Shown: positions 17,012-26,913 of the stretch, piece after piece
Layout: each line of letters opens with the position of its first letter
Numbering within the stretch: the first letter of the stretch is position 1
Assembly: GCF_003070865.1 (NCBI RefSeq)
Contig: NZ_CP026948.1
Location: 372,001 to 436,000, forward strand
Reading direction: 5' to 3'
Source of the DNA: Corynebacterium liangguodongii
GTDB lineage: Bacteria; Actinomycetota; Actinomycetes; Mycobacteriales; Mycobacteriaceae
Length of the DNA: 64,000 nt
Position numbers and translations under genes: made by a program
Notes under the pieces: generated by a model
The model's database searches: none
Seen by the model: the letters and a program-made list of their open reading frames with translations, nothing else
Told to the model about the DNA's origin: nothing

Positions 17012-17811
17012 TCTTCCGCGCGCGCCGCGGCCGCATTCCCGCGAAGACCCCCGCCGAGCTCGACGCGATGGAGGCGGCGGGCCGGGTCGTCGGCGCGGCC
17101 CTCGTGGAAGTGCGCGCGGCCGCCCGCCCGGGAGTGAGCACCGCCGAGCTCGACCGCGTTGCCGAGGAAGTGATCCGCTCCCACGGGGCGCAGCCGACGT
17201 TTTTGGGCTACAACGGGTTCCCGGGATCGATTTGCGCCTCCGTCAACGACGTTGTGGTGCACGGCATTCCGAGCGAGCGCACCGTCCTGGCCGAGGGCGA
17301 TCTGGTCTCCATCGACTGCGGCGCCACCCTTGACGGTTGGGTCGGGGATTCCGCGTGGTCGTTCGGGATCGGGGAGCTCGACGGGGGAGTGGATAAGCTC
17401 AACCGCGCGACCGCGTGGGTGCTCGATGAGGGGCTTCAGGCGATGGTGCCCGGCAATCGGCTTGGCGATGTCTCCTTTGCGCTCGAGGCCGCGACGCGAC
17501 AGGCGGAGGAGCGCTTCGGCGTGGCGCTTGGAATCCTCGACGGATACGGCGGCCACGGCATCGGCCGGAGCATGCACGAGGATCCGTACCTGCCCAACGA
17601 GGGCAAGGCCGGGCGCGGACCGCTCATCCAGGAGGGTTCCGTGCTCGCGATCGAGCCCATGCTCATCCTCGGCGGCGAGGTCGATAGCGCGGTGCTTGAC
17701 GACGACTGGACGGTCGTCACCGCCGATGGCTCGCCCGCCTCCCACTGGGAGCATACGGTTGCGGCGACCGCGTCCGGCCCGCGGATTCTCACGCCCCGGG
17801 CGGAGGATTAG
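17008..17811 (+). CDS. map: methionine aminopeptidase, type I
   Basis: MetAP, 267 aa, removes N-terminal Met from new proteins. Metal-binding residues are visible: Asp in [18 protein letters not shown] (two Asp), His in [15 protein letters not shown], Glu in LAIEPML and Glu in HWEHTVA. Start ATG 17008 overlaps the adk stop by 4 bp, giving a coupled secY-adk-map operon. Confidence 0.96.
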   Translation: MIFRARRGRIPAKTPAELDAMEAAGRVVGAALVEVRAAARPGVSTAELDRVAEEVIRSHGAQPTFLGYNGFPGSICASVNDVVVHGIPSERTVLAEGDLVSIDCGATLDGWVGDSAWSFGIGELDGGVDKLNRATAWVLDEGLQAMVPGNRLGDVSFALEAATRQAEERFGVALGILDGYGGHGIGRSMHEDPYLPNEGKAGRGPLIQEGSVLAIEPMLILGGEVDSAVLDDDWTVVTADGSPASHWEHTVAATASGPRILTPRAED

Positions 17812-17844
17812 GAGCGCATCTCCAGCATTGTCCAAGTAAAGAGT

Positions 17845-17850
17845 TATACT
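17845..17850 (+). promoter_or_regulatory. -10 element of a leaderless L,D-transpeptidase transcript
   Basis: TATACT at 17845-17850 is followed by six bases and then the ATG. No ribosome-binding site is present. The expected transcription start coincides with the start codon. Confidence 0.55.
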
Positions 17851-17856
17851 CATCGC

Positions 17857-18618
17857 ATGGTCTCTTTCTCGCCTCGCCGCGTAGCCGCCGTCCTCGCCTC
17901 GGCGGGGGTTGCGTTCTCGCTCATGAATTCCCCCGCCGTGGCTGCTGCCCAGCCCGCCCCGGCGCCTGTGTCCTCGTCCGCGCAAAGCCTTGGTGCGTTT
18001 GCGCAGCAGGTCAACTCTTCGCTGACGAGCGCGACGCGCGAGAACGCGTGGAACGTCCGCCAGTCGCTCATCGCCCAGGCCGGCGCGCTCTCCGCGATCA
18101 ACCCGGCGCTGCCCGAGCAGGCGCGTGTGGAGATCGACCGCGCCTTCGAGGCAATGTTCCCGGGCCTGGTCGCCGAGCACACCCCGGCGCCTGCCCCGGC
18201 TCCTGCGCCCGCCCCGGCACCCGAGCCCCCCGCCGCCCCGGCGCCCGCGCCCGCCCCGGCGTTCGACTACGGAGCCTGCCCGAAGGACGCCAAGGTCTGC
18301 GTCGATATCGCGGGGCAGCGGTCCTGGCTGCAGAACAACGGAGAGGCCTACTACGTCGCGTCGCACGTGGCAACCGGCAAGCCCGGGTTTGAGACCCCGC
18401 GCGGGACGTTCTACGTCAACCGAAAGATCAAGGACGAGATCTCCTACGAGTTCGGCAACGCGCCGATGCCGTTTGCGACATACTTCACCTACAACGGCAT
18501 CGCCTTCCACGAGGGCGACCCGGCGTACCTCTCCCACGGCTGTGTGCGCATGCACCGCCAGGACGCCGAGCGTTACTTCGCCGACCTGCAGATCGGCGAC
18601 AAGGTCGTCGTCTACTAG
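17857..18618 (+). CDS. secreted L,D-transpeptidase (YkuD domain)
   Basis: Peptidoglycan cross-linking enzyme, 253 aa. Signal peptide about 1-30 with a cleavage site near AVAAA. Residues 40-108 are helical, 109-136 form a Pro-Ala linker (repeated APAP), and 140-253 the YkuD catalytic domain. The active-site motif is HEGDPAYLSHGCVRMH with His218, His227 and nucleophile Cys229. It would make 3-3 (mDAP-mDAP) links. The short YkuD domain after a long linker suggests a wall-spanning position. It appears to be a single-gene leaderless transcript (see -10 at 17845), followed by a terminator. Confidence 0.9.
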   Translation: MVSFSPRRVAAVLASAGVAFSLMNSPAVAAAQPAPAPVSSSAQSLGAFAQQVNSSLTSATRENAWNVRQSLIAQAGALSAINPALPEQARVEIDRAFEAMFPGLVAEHTPAPAPAPAPAPAPEPPAAPAPAPAPAFDYGACPKDAKVCVDIAGQRSWLQNNGEAYYVASHVATGKPGFETPRGTFYVNRKIKDEISYEFGNAPMPFATYFTYNGIAFHEGDPAYLSHGCVRMHRQDAERYFADLQIGDKVVVY

Positions 18619-18631
18619 CCCGGCTGCGGGT

Positions 18632-18670
18632 AAGCCCCGCCTCCTCGCCGTTCGCGAGGCGGCGGGGTTT
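18632..18670 (+). terminator. terminator after the L,D-transpeptidase gene
   Basis: AAGCCCCGCCTCCTCGC (18632-18648) pairs with GCGAGGCGGCGGGGTTT (18654-18670) with one bulge, then a T-rich tail TGTCTTTG. Confidence 0.85.
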
Positions 18671-18697
18671 GTCTTTGTGCAGGTCGGGCGCTAAGAT
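18669..18697 (+). promoter_or_regulatory. candidate infA promoter
   Basis: TTGTCT (18669-18674), a 17-bp spacer and TAAGAT (18692-18697), overlapping the T-tail of the preceding terminator. A TTGACA at 18697-18702 could instead be a -35, but no good -10 follows. Confidence 0.4.
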
Positions 18698-18819
18698 TGA
18701 CAACCGGTGTGTCACGCCTTCGGAAAACCCGCAGGCGAGCGCGCCGTGTAGCAATCCGAAAAGGTGAAAAGTACCTGGGCCGCACTCTCGTGGCGCAGTG
18801 CTTGTAGGAAGTGGAGTGT

Positions 18820-19038
18820 ATGGCAAAAGAAGGCGCAATTGAAGTCGAGGGCCGCATCGTCGAGCCCTTGAAGAACGCGATGTTCCGTGTCGAGCTTGAC
18901 AACGGTCACGAGGTTCTGGCCCACATCAGTGGCAAGATGCGCCAGCACTACATCCGCATCCTCCCGGAGGACCGAGTCATCGTGGAGCTCTCGCCCTACG
19001 ACCTCGACCGCGGGCGGATCACCTACCGCTACAAGTAG
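18820..19038 (+). CDS. infA: translation initiation factor IF-1
   Basis: IF-1, exactly the usual 72 aa from ATG 18820 ([20 protein letters not shown]); the upstream in-frame start at 18811 would add three residues not found in the family. Single OB-fold S1 domain with the characteristic [14 protein letters not shown]. It binds the 30S A site during initiation. First gene of the alpha-operon region; 188 bp separate it from rpsM, and rpmJ is not present between them. Confidence 0.97.
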   Translation: MAKEGAIEVEGRIVEPLKNAMFRVELDNGHEVLAHISGKMRQHYIRILPEDRVIVELSPYDLDRGRITYRYK

Positions 19039-19226
19039 CACGACCTCAAAGAAGCCTCCTTACCCAAGCGTGCCCGCTTGCAGCGGGTGCGTCGCCTACC
19101 TTCGGCCACGGTGGCCGGAGCCGCGCGTAACCACGGCCCATCATCCGGCGAGGACCGGGTAGGGCGCCGCGTGGCGCGGACGGGTGGGGAGAAAACCACC
19201 GTACCAACCTGAAAGGCACGTCCCAT

Positions 19227-19595
19227 ATGGCACGTCTAGCTGGCGTCGATCTGCCGCGCAACAAGCGCATGGAGATCGCACTGACCTACATCTACGGAAT
19301 CGGGCCGACCCGTTCCAAGGAGCTGCTTGAGAAGACCGGCATCTCTCCTGACCTGCGTACCGACAACCTGAGTGACGATCAGCTCGCCGCCCTGCGCGAC
19401 GCCATCGAGTCCTCCTACACCGTGGAGGGCGATCTGCGCCGCGAGGTCCAGGCTGACATCCGCCGCAAGATTGAAATCGGTTCCTACCAGGGCCTGCGTC
19501 ACCGCCGTGGTCTGCCCGTGCGCGGCCAGCGCACGAAGACCAACGCGCGCACTCGCAAGGGCCCGAAGAAGACCATCGCAGGAAAGAAGAAGTAA
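19227..19595 (+). CDS. rpsM: 30S ribosomal protein S13
   Basis: S13, 122 aa, in the head of the small subunit, contacts the P-site t[23 protein letters not shown] at the N-terminus and [21 protein letters not shown] at the C-terminus. GAAAGG precedes ATG. 3 bp to rpsK. Confidence 0.98.
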   Translation: MARLAGVDLPRNKRMEIALTYIYGIGPTRSKELLEKTGISPDLRTDNLSDDQLAALRDAIESSYTVEGDLRREVQADIRRKIEIGSYQGLRHRRGLPVRGQRTKTNARTRKGPKKTIAGKKK

Positions 19596-19598
19596 CAT

Positions 19599-20003
19599 AT
19601 GCCTCCCAAGACTCGCTCCGGCGCGCGCCGCACTGGCCGCCGCGTCGTCAAGAAGAACGTGGCCGCAGGCCACGCATACATCAAGTCCACCTTCAACAAC
19701 ACCATCGTCTCCATTACGGACCCGAACGGTGCCGTGATCTCCTGGGCGTCCTCCGGCCACGTCGGCTTCAAGGGATCGCGCAAGTCCACCCCGTTCGCCG
19801 CGCAGATGGCCGCCGAGAACGCCGCCCGCAAGGCGATGGAGCACGGCATGAAGAAGGTTGACGTCTTTGTCAAGGGTCCCGGCTCCGGCCGCGAGACCGC
19901 CATCCGTTCGCTCCAGGCCGCCGGCCTGGAGGTGTCCTCGATCTCCGACGTGACGCCCCAGCCGTTTAACGGCTGCCGTCCGCCGAAGCGTCGTCGCGTT
20001 TAA
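19599..20003 (+). CDS. rpsK: 30S ribosomal protein S11
   Basis: S11, 134 aa, platform protein near the mRNA exit. Basic N-terminus, then [21 protein letters not shown] and the C-terminal [18 protein letters not shown]. Operon with rpsM and rpsD. Confidence 0.98.
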   Translation: MPPKTRSGARRTGRRVVKKNVAAGHAYIKSTFNNTIVSITDPNGAVISWASSGHVGFKGSRKSTPFAAQMAAENAARKAMEHGMKKVDVFVKGPGSGRETAIRSLQAAGLEVSSISDVTPQPFNGCRPPKRRRV

Positions 20004-20030
20004 GGCAGAAAGGAAAGAGGTAACAACACC

Positions 20031-20636
20031 ATGGCTCGTTATACCGGCCCTGCTACCCGCAAGTCCCGTCGCCTCCGCGTCGACCTCGTCGGCGGTGACA
20101 TGTCCTTCGAGCGCCGCCCCTACCCCCCGGGGCAGGCTGGCCGCGCCCGCATCAAGGAATCTGAGTACCTCCTCCAGCTGCAGGAGAAGCAGAAGGCCCG
20201 CTTCACCTACGGCGTGATGGAAAAGCAGTTCCGCCGCTACTACGAGGAGGCCAACCGCCTGCCTGGTAAGACCGGTGACAACCTGCTCGTCCTGCTCGAG
20301 TCCCGCCTGGACAACGTCGTCTACCGTGCCGGCCTGGCACGGACGCGTCGTCAAGCACGCCAGCTCGTCTCCCACGGCCACTTCACGGTCAACGGGAAGC
20401 GCACCGACGTGCCGTCCTACCGCGTCTCCCGGTACGACATCATCGATGTCCGCGAGAAGTCCCGCGCGATGCTGTGGTTCGAGGAGGCCCAGGACAACCT
20501 GGTCGACTCCGTCGTGCCGGCCTGGCTGCAGGTCGTTCCGGAGACCCTGCGCATCCTCGTGCACCAGCTGCCCGAGCGCGCCCAGATCGACGTTCCGCTG
20601 CAGGAGCAGCTCATCGTCGAGCTCTACTCGAAGTAG
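20031..20636 (+). CDS. rpsD: 30S ribosomal protein S4
   Basis: S4, 201 aa, assembly initiator at the mRNA entry side. GPATRKSRRLRVDL start, KQKARFTYGVMEKQFRRYY block (about 52-70), and an S4 RNA-binding domain (about 91-155, ESRLDNVVYRAGLARTRRQA). GAAAGGAAAGAGG precedes the ATG. Confidence 0.98.
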   Translation: MARYTGPATRKSRRLRVDLVGGDMSFERRPYPPGQAGRARIKESEYLLQLQEKQKARFTYGVMEKQFRRYYEEANRLPGKTGDNLLVLLESRLDNVVYRAGLARTRRQARQLVSHGHFTVNGKRTDVPSYRVSRYDIIDVREKSRAMLWFEEAQDNLVDSVVPAWLQVVPETLRILVHQLPERAQIDVPLQEQLIVELYSK

Positions 20637-20724
20637 TCTTTCACCAGACTGCATCGCGCACTACCTTCCGTTTTTATCCGTTCCTACCGGCATCAAATAG
20701 TGGTTGCCGACAAAGGAGAAGTCC

Positions 20725-21738
20725 ATGCTCATCTCACAGCGCCCTCAGCTGACCGAGGAGTACATCGACACCAACCGCTCGAAGTTCGTCATTGAACCGC
20801 TCGAGCCCGGTTTCGGCTACACCCTCGGAAACTCCCTGCGCCGCACGCTGCTCTCGTCCATCCCGGGCGCGGCCGTGACCTCGATCAAGATCGATGGTGT
20901 GCTCCACGAGTTCACCACGATCAACGGCGTGAAGGAAAACGTCTCCGAGATCATCCTCAACGTCAAAAACATCGTGCTCTCCTCCGACTCCGATGAGCCG
21001 GTCGTGATGTACCTGTCCAAGACGGGTCAGGGCGAGGTCACCGCGGGCGATATCGAGACCCCGGCGGACGTGGTCATCCACAACCCGGACCTCCACATCG
21101 CCTCGCTCAACGAGAGCGCTCGCCTGGAGATGGAGCTCGTCGTCGAGCGCGGCCGCGGCTACGTTCCGGCCGTGCCCAACTCGGGCGGGGAGGTCGGCCG
21201 CATCCCGGTCGACCAGATCTACTCCCCGGTCACCCGCGTGGCCTACAAGGTCGAGGCGACCCGTGTTGAGCAGCGCACCGACTTTGACAAGCTCATCATC
21301 GACGTGGAGACGAAGAACTCGATGACGGCGCGCGACGCGCTCGCCTCCGCCGGCTCGACGCTCGTCGAGCTCTTCGGCCTGGCACGCGAGCTCAACACCT
21401 CGGCAGAAGGCATCGAGATCGGCCCGTCCCCGCAGGAGACGGAGTTCATCGCCGCCTACAACATGCCGATTGAGGACCTGAACTTCTCCGTGCGCTCCTA
21501 CAACTGTCTCAAGCGCCAGGAGATCCACTCCGTCGGTGAGCTCGCCGAGTACACCGAGACGGACCTGCTGGATATCCGCAACTTCGGGCAGAAGTCCATC
21601 AACGAGGTCAAGATCAAGCTCGCCTCGCTGGGCCTGACGCTGAAGGACGCACCGGAAGACTTCGACCCGACCCAGATCGAAGGCTACGACGCCGAGACGG
21701 GCGACTACATCGACGTCAGCGCGGAAGAGACCGAGTAA
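20725..21738 (+). CDS. rpoA: DNA-directed RNA polymerase subunit alpha
   Basis: RpoA, 337 aa. I chose ATG 20725 ([20 protein letters not shown]) because AAGGAGAA at 20713-20720 is correctly spaced, rejecting an in-frame start at 20704 that overlaps this site. N-terminal assembly domain about 1-230 ([19 protein letters not shown]), C-terminal alphaCTD about 250-320 ([36 protein letters not shown]) that contacts UP elements and activators. Confidence 0.97.
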   Translation: MLISQRPQLTEEYIDTNRSKFVIEPLEPGFGYTLGNSLRRTLLSSIPGAAVTSIKIDGVLHEFTTINGVKENVSEIILNVKNIVLSSDSDEPVVMYLSKTGQGEVTAGDIETPADVVIHNPDLHIASLNESARLEMELVVERGRGYVPAVPNSGGEVGRIPVDQIYSPVTRVAYKVEATRVEQRTDFDKLIIDVETKNSMTARDALASAGSTLVELFGLARELNTSAEGIEIGPSPQETEFIAAYNMPIEDLNFSVRSYNCLKRQEIHSVGELAEYTETDLLDIRNFGQKSINEVKIKLASLGLTLKDAPEDFDPTQIEGYDAETGDYIDVSAEETE

Positions 21739-21788
21739 CACGTAGAAGAGCACGCGCTCTCAACTAACCGCACACGAGGAGTACGAAA

Positions 21789-22340
21789 ATGCCGACCCCT
21801 AAGAAGGGTGCCCGTCTCGGAGGCTCCGCCGCCAACCAGAAGCAGATCGTTTCTAACCTGGCGATGTCCCTCTTCGAGCACGGCGCCATCAAGACCACCG
21901 AGGCCAAGGCCAAGGTTCTGCGCCCCTACGCCGAGAAGCTGATCACCAAGGCGAAGAAGGGCACGCTGGCGGACCGCCGCGCCGTGGCCGCCGAGCTGCC
22001 GAACAAGGAGATCGTTGCGCACCTGTTCAACGACCTCGCGCCGCAGTTTGCCGGCCGCGACGGCGGCTACACCCGCTCCATCAAGATTGGCAACCGCTCC
22101 GGCGACAACGCGCCCATGACCCACATCTCCCTCGTCCTCGAGGAGACCGTGTCGTCCGAGGCGTCCCGCGCCGCCCGCGCCGCAGCCTCCAAGCAGGCTG
22201 AGGCTGAGTCTGTGGAGTCTGTGGAGTCCGCCGAGAAGGTCGAGGAGGCCCCCGCGGTCGAGGCCGAGGAGACCTCGGCAGCGACCGAAGCCGCTGAGAC
22301 GGACGAGACTGCAGAGGGCACCGAGGCCGACGAGAAGTAG
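21789..22340 (+). CDS. rplQ: 50S ribosomal protein L17 with acidic C-terminal tail
   Basis: L17, 183 aa. The core ([20 protein letters not shown] to about residue 120) is typical. Residues about 125-183 are an Ala/Glu-rich extension with [16 protein letters not shown] and many acidic residues, larger than the basic family length of about 120. Such tails occur in actinobacterial L17. Followed by a terminator. Confidence 0.97.
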   Translation: MPTPKKGARLGGSAANQKQIVSNLAMSLFEHGAIKTTEAKAKVLRPYAEKLITKAKKGTLADRRAVAAELPNKEIVAHLFNDLAPQFAGRDGGYTRSIKIGNRSGDNAPMTHISLVLEETVSSEASRAARAAASKQAEAESVESVESAEKVEEAPAVEAEETSAATEAAETDETAEGTEADEK

Positions 22341-22354
22341 GCCCCGCCCACACG

Positions 22355-22392
22355 AAGGCCCCGCACCGCACACGCGGCCGCGGGGCCTTTTG
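22355..22392 (+). terminator. terminator after rplQ
   Basis: AAGGCCCCGC (22355-22364) pairs with GCGGGGCCTT (22380-22389), followed by TT. Its tail abuts the promoter of truA. Confidence 0.88.
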
Positions 22393-22393
22393 C

Positions 22394-22399
22394 TACCCT
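22394..22399 (+). promoter_or_regulatory. possible -10 element of leaderless truA
   Basis: TACCCT at 22394-22399, followed by nine bases to ATG 22409; no ribosome site is visible. It directly follows the rplQ terminator. Confidence 0.35.
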
Positions 22400-22408
22400 C
22401 GAATCACC

Positions 22409-23278
22409 ATGCACCCCGCCCAGACCGACAAGACGATACGACTGCGCCTCGACATCGCCTACGACGGCACGGATTTCCACGGCTGGGCGCGGCAGGCCGA
22501 CCAGGCGGACGGCACGCCCACGCGCACGGTCCAGGCGACGCTCGAGGATGCGCTGACGACGGTGCTGCGCACCCCCTCAGAGCTCACCGTCGCCGGGCGC
22601 ACCGACGCCGGCGTTCACGCCTCCGGGCAGGTCGCCCACCTCGACGTCCCGGCGGCCGCTCTCGAGCAGCGCTCCATCGACGGAGACCCCGCCCGCCTGG
22701 TGAGGCGCCTTGCCAAGCTCTTGCCCGCCGACGTGCGGGTACGCGCGGTGCGCGAGGTCTCTCCGCTTTTCGACGCCCGCTTCTCCGCCCTCACCCGCTC
22801 CTACGTCTACCGGGTGACCACGCACCCCGCCGGGCCCCTGCCCACCCGCGCGCGGGACACCGCCGTGTGGGGCAAGCCGGTGGACATCGAGCGGGCGCAG
22901 GCCGCCGCCGACCTCGTCGCGGGCCTGCACGACTTCGCGGCGTTTTGCAAGGCCAAGCCGCATGCGACGACGGTGCGGGAGGTGGTGTCGATGCGGTGGG
23001 TGGAGGCGTCGACACGCGAAGAGCCCAAGGTGTACGAGGCGCACGTCGAAGCCGACGCGTTTTGCTGGAACATGGTGCGCGCGCTCGTGGCCACCTGCCT
23101 GAAGGTGGGGGAGGGCGCGCGCGAGGCCGAGTGGGTCTCCGAGCTCCTCGGGCAGCGCCGCCGCAACCCCCAGGTCGGGCTCGCCCCGGCCCACGGCCTC
23201 ACCCTCGTGCGGGTGGCCTACCCGCCGCCGGAGGACTACGGGCGGCGCGCGCAGGCGACCAGGGCGCGGCGCGAATAG
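22409..23278 (+). CDS. truA: tRNA pseudouridine(38-40) synthase TruA
   Basis: TruA, 289 aa, makes pseudouridine at positions 38-40 of tRNA anticodon arms. Catalytic Asp66 lies in GRTDAGVHA (63-71); DGTDFHGWARQ near the N-terminus and CWNMVRALVATCLKVGEG (about 213-230) are family blocks. Length is slightly above the usual 250-270, with an Arg-rich tail. No Shine-Dalgarno is evident. Confidence 0.95.
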   Translation: MHPAQTDKTIRLRLDIAYDGTDFHGWARQADQADGTPTRTVQATLEDALTTVLRTPSELTVAGRTDAGVHASGQVAHLDVPAAALEQRSIDGDPARLVRRLAKLLPADVRVRAVREVSPLFDARFSALTRSYVYRVTTHPAGPLPTRARDTAVWGKPVDIERAQAAADLVAGLHDFAAFCKAKPHATTVREVVSMRWVEASTREEPKVYEAHVEADAFCWNMVRALVATCLKVGEGAREAEWVSELLGQRRRNPQVGLAPAHGLTLVRVAYPPPEDYGRRAQATRARRE

Positions 23279-23364
23279 GCGCGCCGATGGGCGAGGCCGC
23301 GCGCCCAGGCAATACAATCGGCTGACGGTGTTGGTATTGGACAATCGGTGAAATCGGAGCGGCA

Positions 23365-25560
23365 ATGACGGTAACCGGCGCGCTGGCAATCGCGCTTGCC
23401 ATGTTCGTCCTCCCCGGATTCATCCTCTCCTGGGTGGCCGGGGCGAAGGCGCCGGTTGCGCTCGCCAGCGCGCTGCCGGTGACCTTCGGGGTGGTCGGCT
23501 TCAGCGCCTGGTTCTGGGGCCTGACCTCGGCGCGTTTTAACCTGCTGACCTTTACTATCAGCTACCTCATTGCGCTCGCCCTCGCGGCGGTCTGGCGCTG
23601 GGCAACCGATTACAGGCGGCACCCGGCGGGCACGCCCCTCAGGCAGCGCCTGCTCAGGGAGGGCTGGCGGGCAGGCAGCATCCTCGACCCGGCCTGGATC
23701 CTCCCGGCCGTGGGTGCAGTGACCGGCTCGGTGCTGTTCATCGGCGATAGGTTGGGGTGGCTGGCGCGCACGCCGCACGGGCTCGGCAACATCGTCCAGG
23801 GCTGGGACGTGCAGTGGCACGCCAACGTCGTGCGCTTCATCCTCGACGAGGGGATCGCCTCGCCGACGCGGATGGGAGAGCTGCAAAACGTGGAGACATA
23901 CGCGCAGCTTCTCTATCCCACCGGCTACCATTCGGCGATCGCGATGTTCGCACAGGCCGCCGGGCTAGAGCCGATCCCGGCGCTCAACGTCGCCTCTGCA
24001 ATTCTGCCGGGGCTCGCGCTGCCGGTCGGGATGGCCTGCCTCGTCTTTGCGATGACGCAGTCACGCGGGCTTACCACCCAGATCGCCGCTGCGCTTTCCG
24101 CGATTGCAATCTACGCCGCTCCGACGGTGATGTGGGTGCCCGAATACGTCGGCATGTGGCCCTACCTCTTTGCGCTCTGCCTCAGCGGCATCGTCATCTG
24201 GCAGTTCTGTTCGCTTCCCGCGCGCCCCGAAACCGCGCTGCCGGCGGTGATCGGCTTCATCGGGATCCTCGAGGTCCACCCCTCCGCGGGCACGGTCGTC
24301 GCGCTGGCGGTGTTCCTCTACTGGGCAACCCGCCTTATCTTCGTTCCAGTGAGGACCCGGTTGCAGGACTTCGCGCTGATCGCGGGCCCGGCGCTTATCG
24401 GCGGGCTGGCGCTTCTGCCGCAGATCCTCCAGGGCTCTGCGCAGGCCGAAGAGGTTGCCGAGTGGGTCGCGCACCCCGACGACGCCACCGATACCCCGTG
24501 GATGGACGTGCTGATGATGCACACCCGCCACGCCGAGCAGTTCTTCCCCGACTTCAATGCCACCGCGCTGCTCTGGCTCGCTGCAGGCGGGGCGGTAGCG
24601 CTCATCGCGTGGCGACGCCTCATCTGGCCCCTGCTCTTCTTCGGCATCTCGGCCGCCGCCGCCGTCAACGTCTTGGAGCCGGTGGGCGGGCCTTTCGGCG
24701 CCGTCCTCGACGCGATCGGCAGCTTCCACTACAACACCGCCCACCGTCTCGTCATGCCGGTGAGCATGCTCACCGTGGCCGGTGCGGCGATCGGGGTGGC
24801 CGCGGCGCTGCGGCTCGTTGCCGCCGCGCCGCTGGCGGTGCGCAGCGGATCGGCGCGGTGGCAGAAGGCGTCGATAAGCGCCTCGCTCGTGCTCGCGATC
24901 GCCGCGGGCGCGGCCACCACGTGGTGGGTTGTCAACACCGCCCGCGAACCGGCGCGCGCGGCCTACGTAGGCTCGCGGGCGGATACGCGGATGGTCAACG
25001 ACGACGACCGCATGGCCTTCGACTGGCTGGCCACGCAGCCCGCGGCCTGGGAGGGGCTCACGCTCGGCGAGCCCGACGACGGCTACTCCTGGCTCTACGC
25101 CTACAACGGCGTGCCGACGGCCGCGCGGCACTACCTCTACCCGGTCGGCGGCCGCGGCTCCGAGCACGACCTGCTCTACTGGCACACCGACTTCCTCGGC
25201 CAGGGCCTGCGTGGCGACGCCTCAGCCGACAACCCCGTCGACCGCGCCGCGCGCGACCTGAACGTGAAGTTCATCCTGGTCAGCCCGGAGAACTTCTGGT
25301 TCCACGTCGTGCCGCGCTACGAGATGCTCAAGGCACTCCTGCCCGGCGGAGCGGCCACTCCCGTCTACCAGCGCGGCGGGACTGTGATCTACGCCGTCGA
25401 CGAGGCATTTACGCGCGCCGAGATCAACGACATGCGCCGCGACGCAGTCAAACATGGCTCCGAGGAGCTGCCTCGGTTGAAGCAGATGTCGTCGGCGCCG
25501 GCGTCGGTGGGCGATCTGGCGGGCGGCGGGTCTGCCGCTTGGTATGGGGTTTCGTACTAG
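23365..25560 (+). CDS. large polytopic membrane protein (DUF6541-like)
   Basis: 731 aa with about 13 predicted membrane segments in residues 1-530 and a C-terminal extracytoplasmic domain (about 540-731). The overall plan, many helices followed by a soluble domain, and conserved charged residues after the first luminal loop (WDVQWHANVVRFILDEG, about 148-165) recall DUF6541/GT-C-like glycosyltransferases. The position next to truA and the ESX-4 locus matches an integral membrane protein gene of mycobacteria. A role in envelope polysaccharide assembly is inferred only from fold and setting. TACAAT at 23313-23318 may be its -10; GGAG precedes ATG 23365. Confidence 0.75.
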   Translation: MTVTGALAIALAMFVLPGFILSWVAGAKAPVALASALPVTFGVVGFSAWFWGLTSARFNLLTFTISYLIALALAAVWRWATDYRRHPAGTPLRQRLLREGWRAGSILDPAWILPAVGAVTGSVLFIGDRLGWLARTPHGLGNIVQGWDVQWHANVVRFILDEGIASPTRMGELQNVETYAQLLYPTGYHSAIAMFAQAAGLEPIPALNVASAILPGLALPVGMACLVFAMTQSRGLTTQIAAALSAIAIYAAPTVMWVPEYVGMWPYLFALCLSGIVIWQFCSLPARPETALPAVIGFIGILEVHPSAGTVVALAVFLYWATRLIFVPVRTRLQDFALIAGPALIGGLALLPQILQGSAQAEEVAEWVAHPDDATDTPWMDVLMMHTRHAEQFFPDFNATALLWLAAGGAVALIAWRRLIWPLLFFGISAAAAVNVLEPVGGPFGAVLDAIGSFHYNTAHRLVMPVSMLTVAGAAIGVAAALRLVAAAPLAVRSGSARWQKASISASLVLAIAAGAATTWWVVNTAREPARAAYVGSRADTRMVNDDDRMAFDWLATQPAAWEGLTLGEPDDGYSWLYAYNGVPTAARHYLYPVGGRGSEHDLLYWHTDFLGQGLRGDASADNPVDRAARDLNVKFILVSPENFWFHVVPRYEMLKALLPGGAATPVYQRGGTVIYAVDEAFTRAEINDMRRDAVKHGSEELPRLKQMSSAPASVGDLAGGGSAAWYGVSY

Positions 25561-25665
25561 GCGGCGGGCTCGGTAGCGCACAGCACCGACCTTCGGTAGC
25601 GTGTCACACGAACCGGCCGGCGCGGGGGTGCGCTGGCCGCTGATGCACACGTTTTGGGGGAAAAC

Positions 25666-26913
25666 ATGGCTCAACAGCGCCGCCTGCTGCCGACGACACG
25701 CCCGCAGGTCTCCGGCCACAGGTTCATGCGCCGCCGCGTTGAGCACGGCCTGGTCTTCGGCGATATCCGTATGATCCACGACCCGCTGGCCACGCGCCAG
25801 CGCGCCACGATCTTCGGGCTCATCGCCGTGGCCCTCGTCTGCGCGATGATGGCGCTGTTCGCGTGGCTACGCCCCAACGCCGACCCCGGCGACGCCCCAA
25901 TCCTGCGCGCGTCCACGGGCGAGCTCTACGTGCGTGTCGACGATACCGTCCACCCCGTGGCCAACCTCACCTCCGCCCGGCTTATCGTCGGTGCCCCGGA
26001 GGAGCCCCGTCGCATTGGTGATGAGCACCTGCTGGAACTACCGCGTGGGGTGCCGGTCGGCATCGGCACCGCGCCGGCCGCGTTCGCGCCGAAGGATGCG
26101 GAGGATGTGGTGTGGTCGGCGTGCATGCAGGGAGATCGGGTGCGGGTCATCGCCGGGGAGCCGATGAAGCCCCTCGACCGAGGCCGCGCCGTGCTCGCCG
26201 AGGCAGACGGCAAGGAGTGGATGGTCACCGCCGACGGGCGGATTATGGTGCCCGATGCCTCGGGCGAGTCGGGTCGGGTGATCCGCCGCGGGCTGGGGAT
26301 AGACGCAAAGACGCCGCGCTGGCGGCCCGCGCCGGAGATGCTCGACGTCGCCGCCGAGCTGCCGCCGCTGGAGATCCCGAGCCCGCTTCCCGGCATCCTC
26401 TCCGCCGACGGGAAGCATTGGGCGCGCACCGATGGGGGAATCCAGCCGATCACCCCCGCGCAGGCGGACGTCTTGGCCGCCGCGGGAGCGCAGCGAGACG
26501 AGGCGAGCGCCGCCGAGCTCGCCGCGCTCCCGGATGCGGCCCCGCCGGCGGAGATCCGCCTTCCCGATCTCGCCCCGGAGTGGGTGGACCCGGCAAGGGA
26601 GACTCCCTGCCTGGGCGAAAACCGCGGCGCCGCGACGAGCGTGGAGACGCCAGGCGGGGAGGTCCACCCCATCGCGCTTTCGGGCGAGGCGGTCGCCGAC
26701 GAGTTCGCTGGCCTCGCTGAGGGCGCCGTGGCGGTGGAGACGGCGCACGGCTTCCACGTCGTCTCGGGGCAGGGAATGCGCCACCTCGCCGAGCAAGAGG
26801 TGTTGGAGCAGGTAGGCGCGGTGCACACCGAGCGGGTGCCGTGGGAGATTATCGCGCTGCTGCCCGCGGGCGAGGACCTGACCCGCGCCGCGGCCCTCCG
26901 AGCAACGTACTAG
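25666..26913 (+). CDS. eccB: type VII secretion protein EccB
   Basis: EccB, 415 aa, single-pass membrane component of the ESX core complex with a large periplasmic domain. N-terminal cytoplasmic segment with QVSGHRFMRRRVEHGLVFGD (14-33) typical of the family, membrane helix about 46-68, then repeated beta-rich R-domains. ATG 25666 is chosen after GGGGGA (25656-25661). Its stop codon shares CTAG with that of the convergent mycP. Part of an ESX-4-like locus. Confidence 0.92.
   Translation: MAQQRRLLPTTRPQVSGHRFMRRRVEHGLVFGDIRMIHDPLATRQRATIFGLIAVALVCAMMALFAWLRPNADPGDAPILRASTGELYVRVDDTVHPVANLTSARLIVGAPEEPRRIGDEHLLELPRGVPVGIGTAPAAFAPKDAEDVVWSACMQGDRVRVIAGEPMKPLDRGRAVLAEADGKEWMVTADGRIMVPDASGESGRVIRRGLGIDAKTPRWRPAPEMLDVAAELPPLEIPSPLPGILSADGKHWARTDGGIQPITPAQADVLAAAGAQRDEASAAELAALPDAAPPAEIRLPDLAPEWVDPARETPCLGENRGAATSVETPGGEVHPIALSGEAVADEFAGLAEGAVAVETAHGFHVVSGQGMRHLAEQEVLEQVGAVHTERVPWEIIALLPAGEDLTRAAALRATY

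Noticed and set aside
18697..18702. TTGACA as -35 of infA
   Set aside because: No plausible -10 lies 16-19 bp downstream; TTGTCT/TAAGAT just upstream fits better.
19039..19226. rpmJ between infA and rpsM
   Set aside because: No L36-like ORF (basic, Cys/His-rich, about 37 aa) exists in this 188-bp gap.
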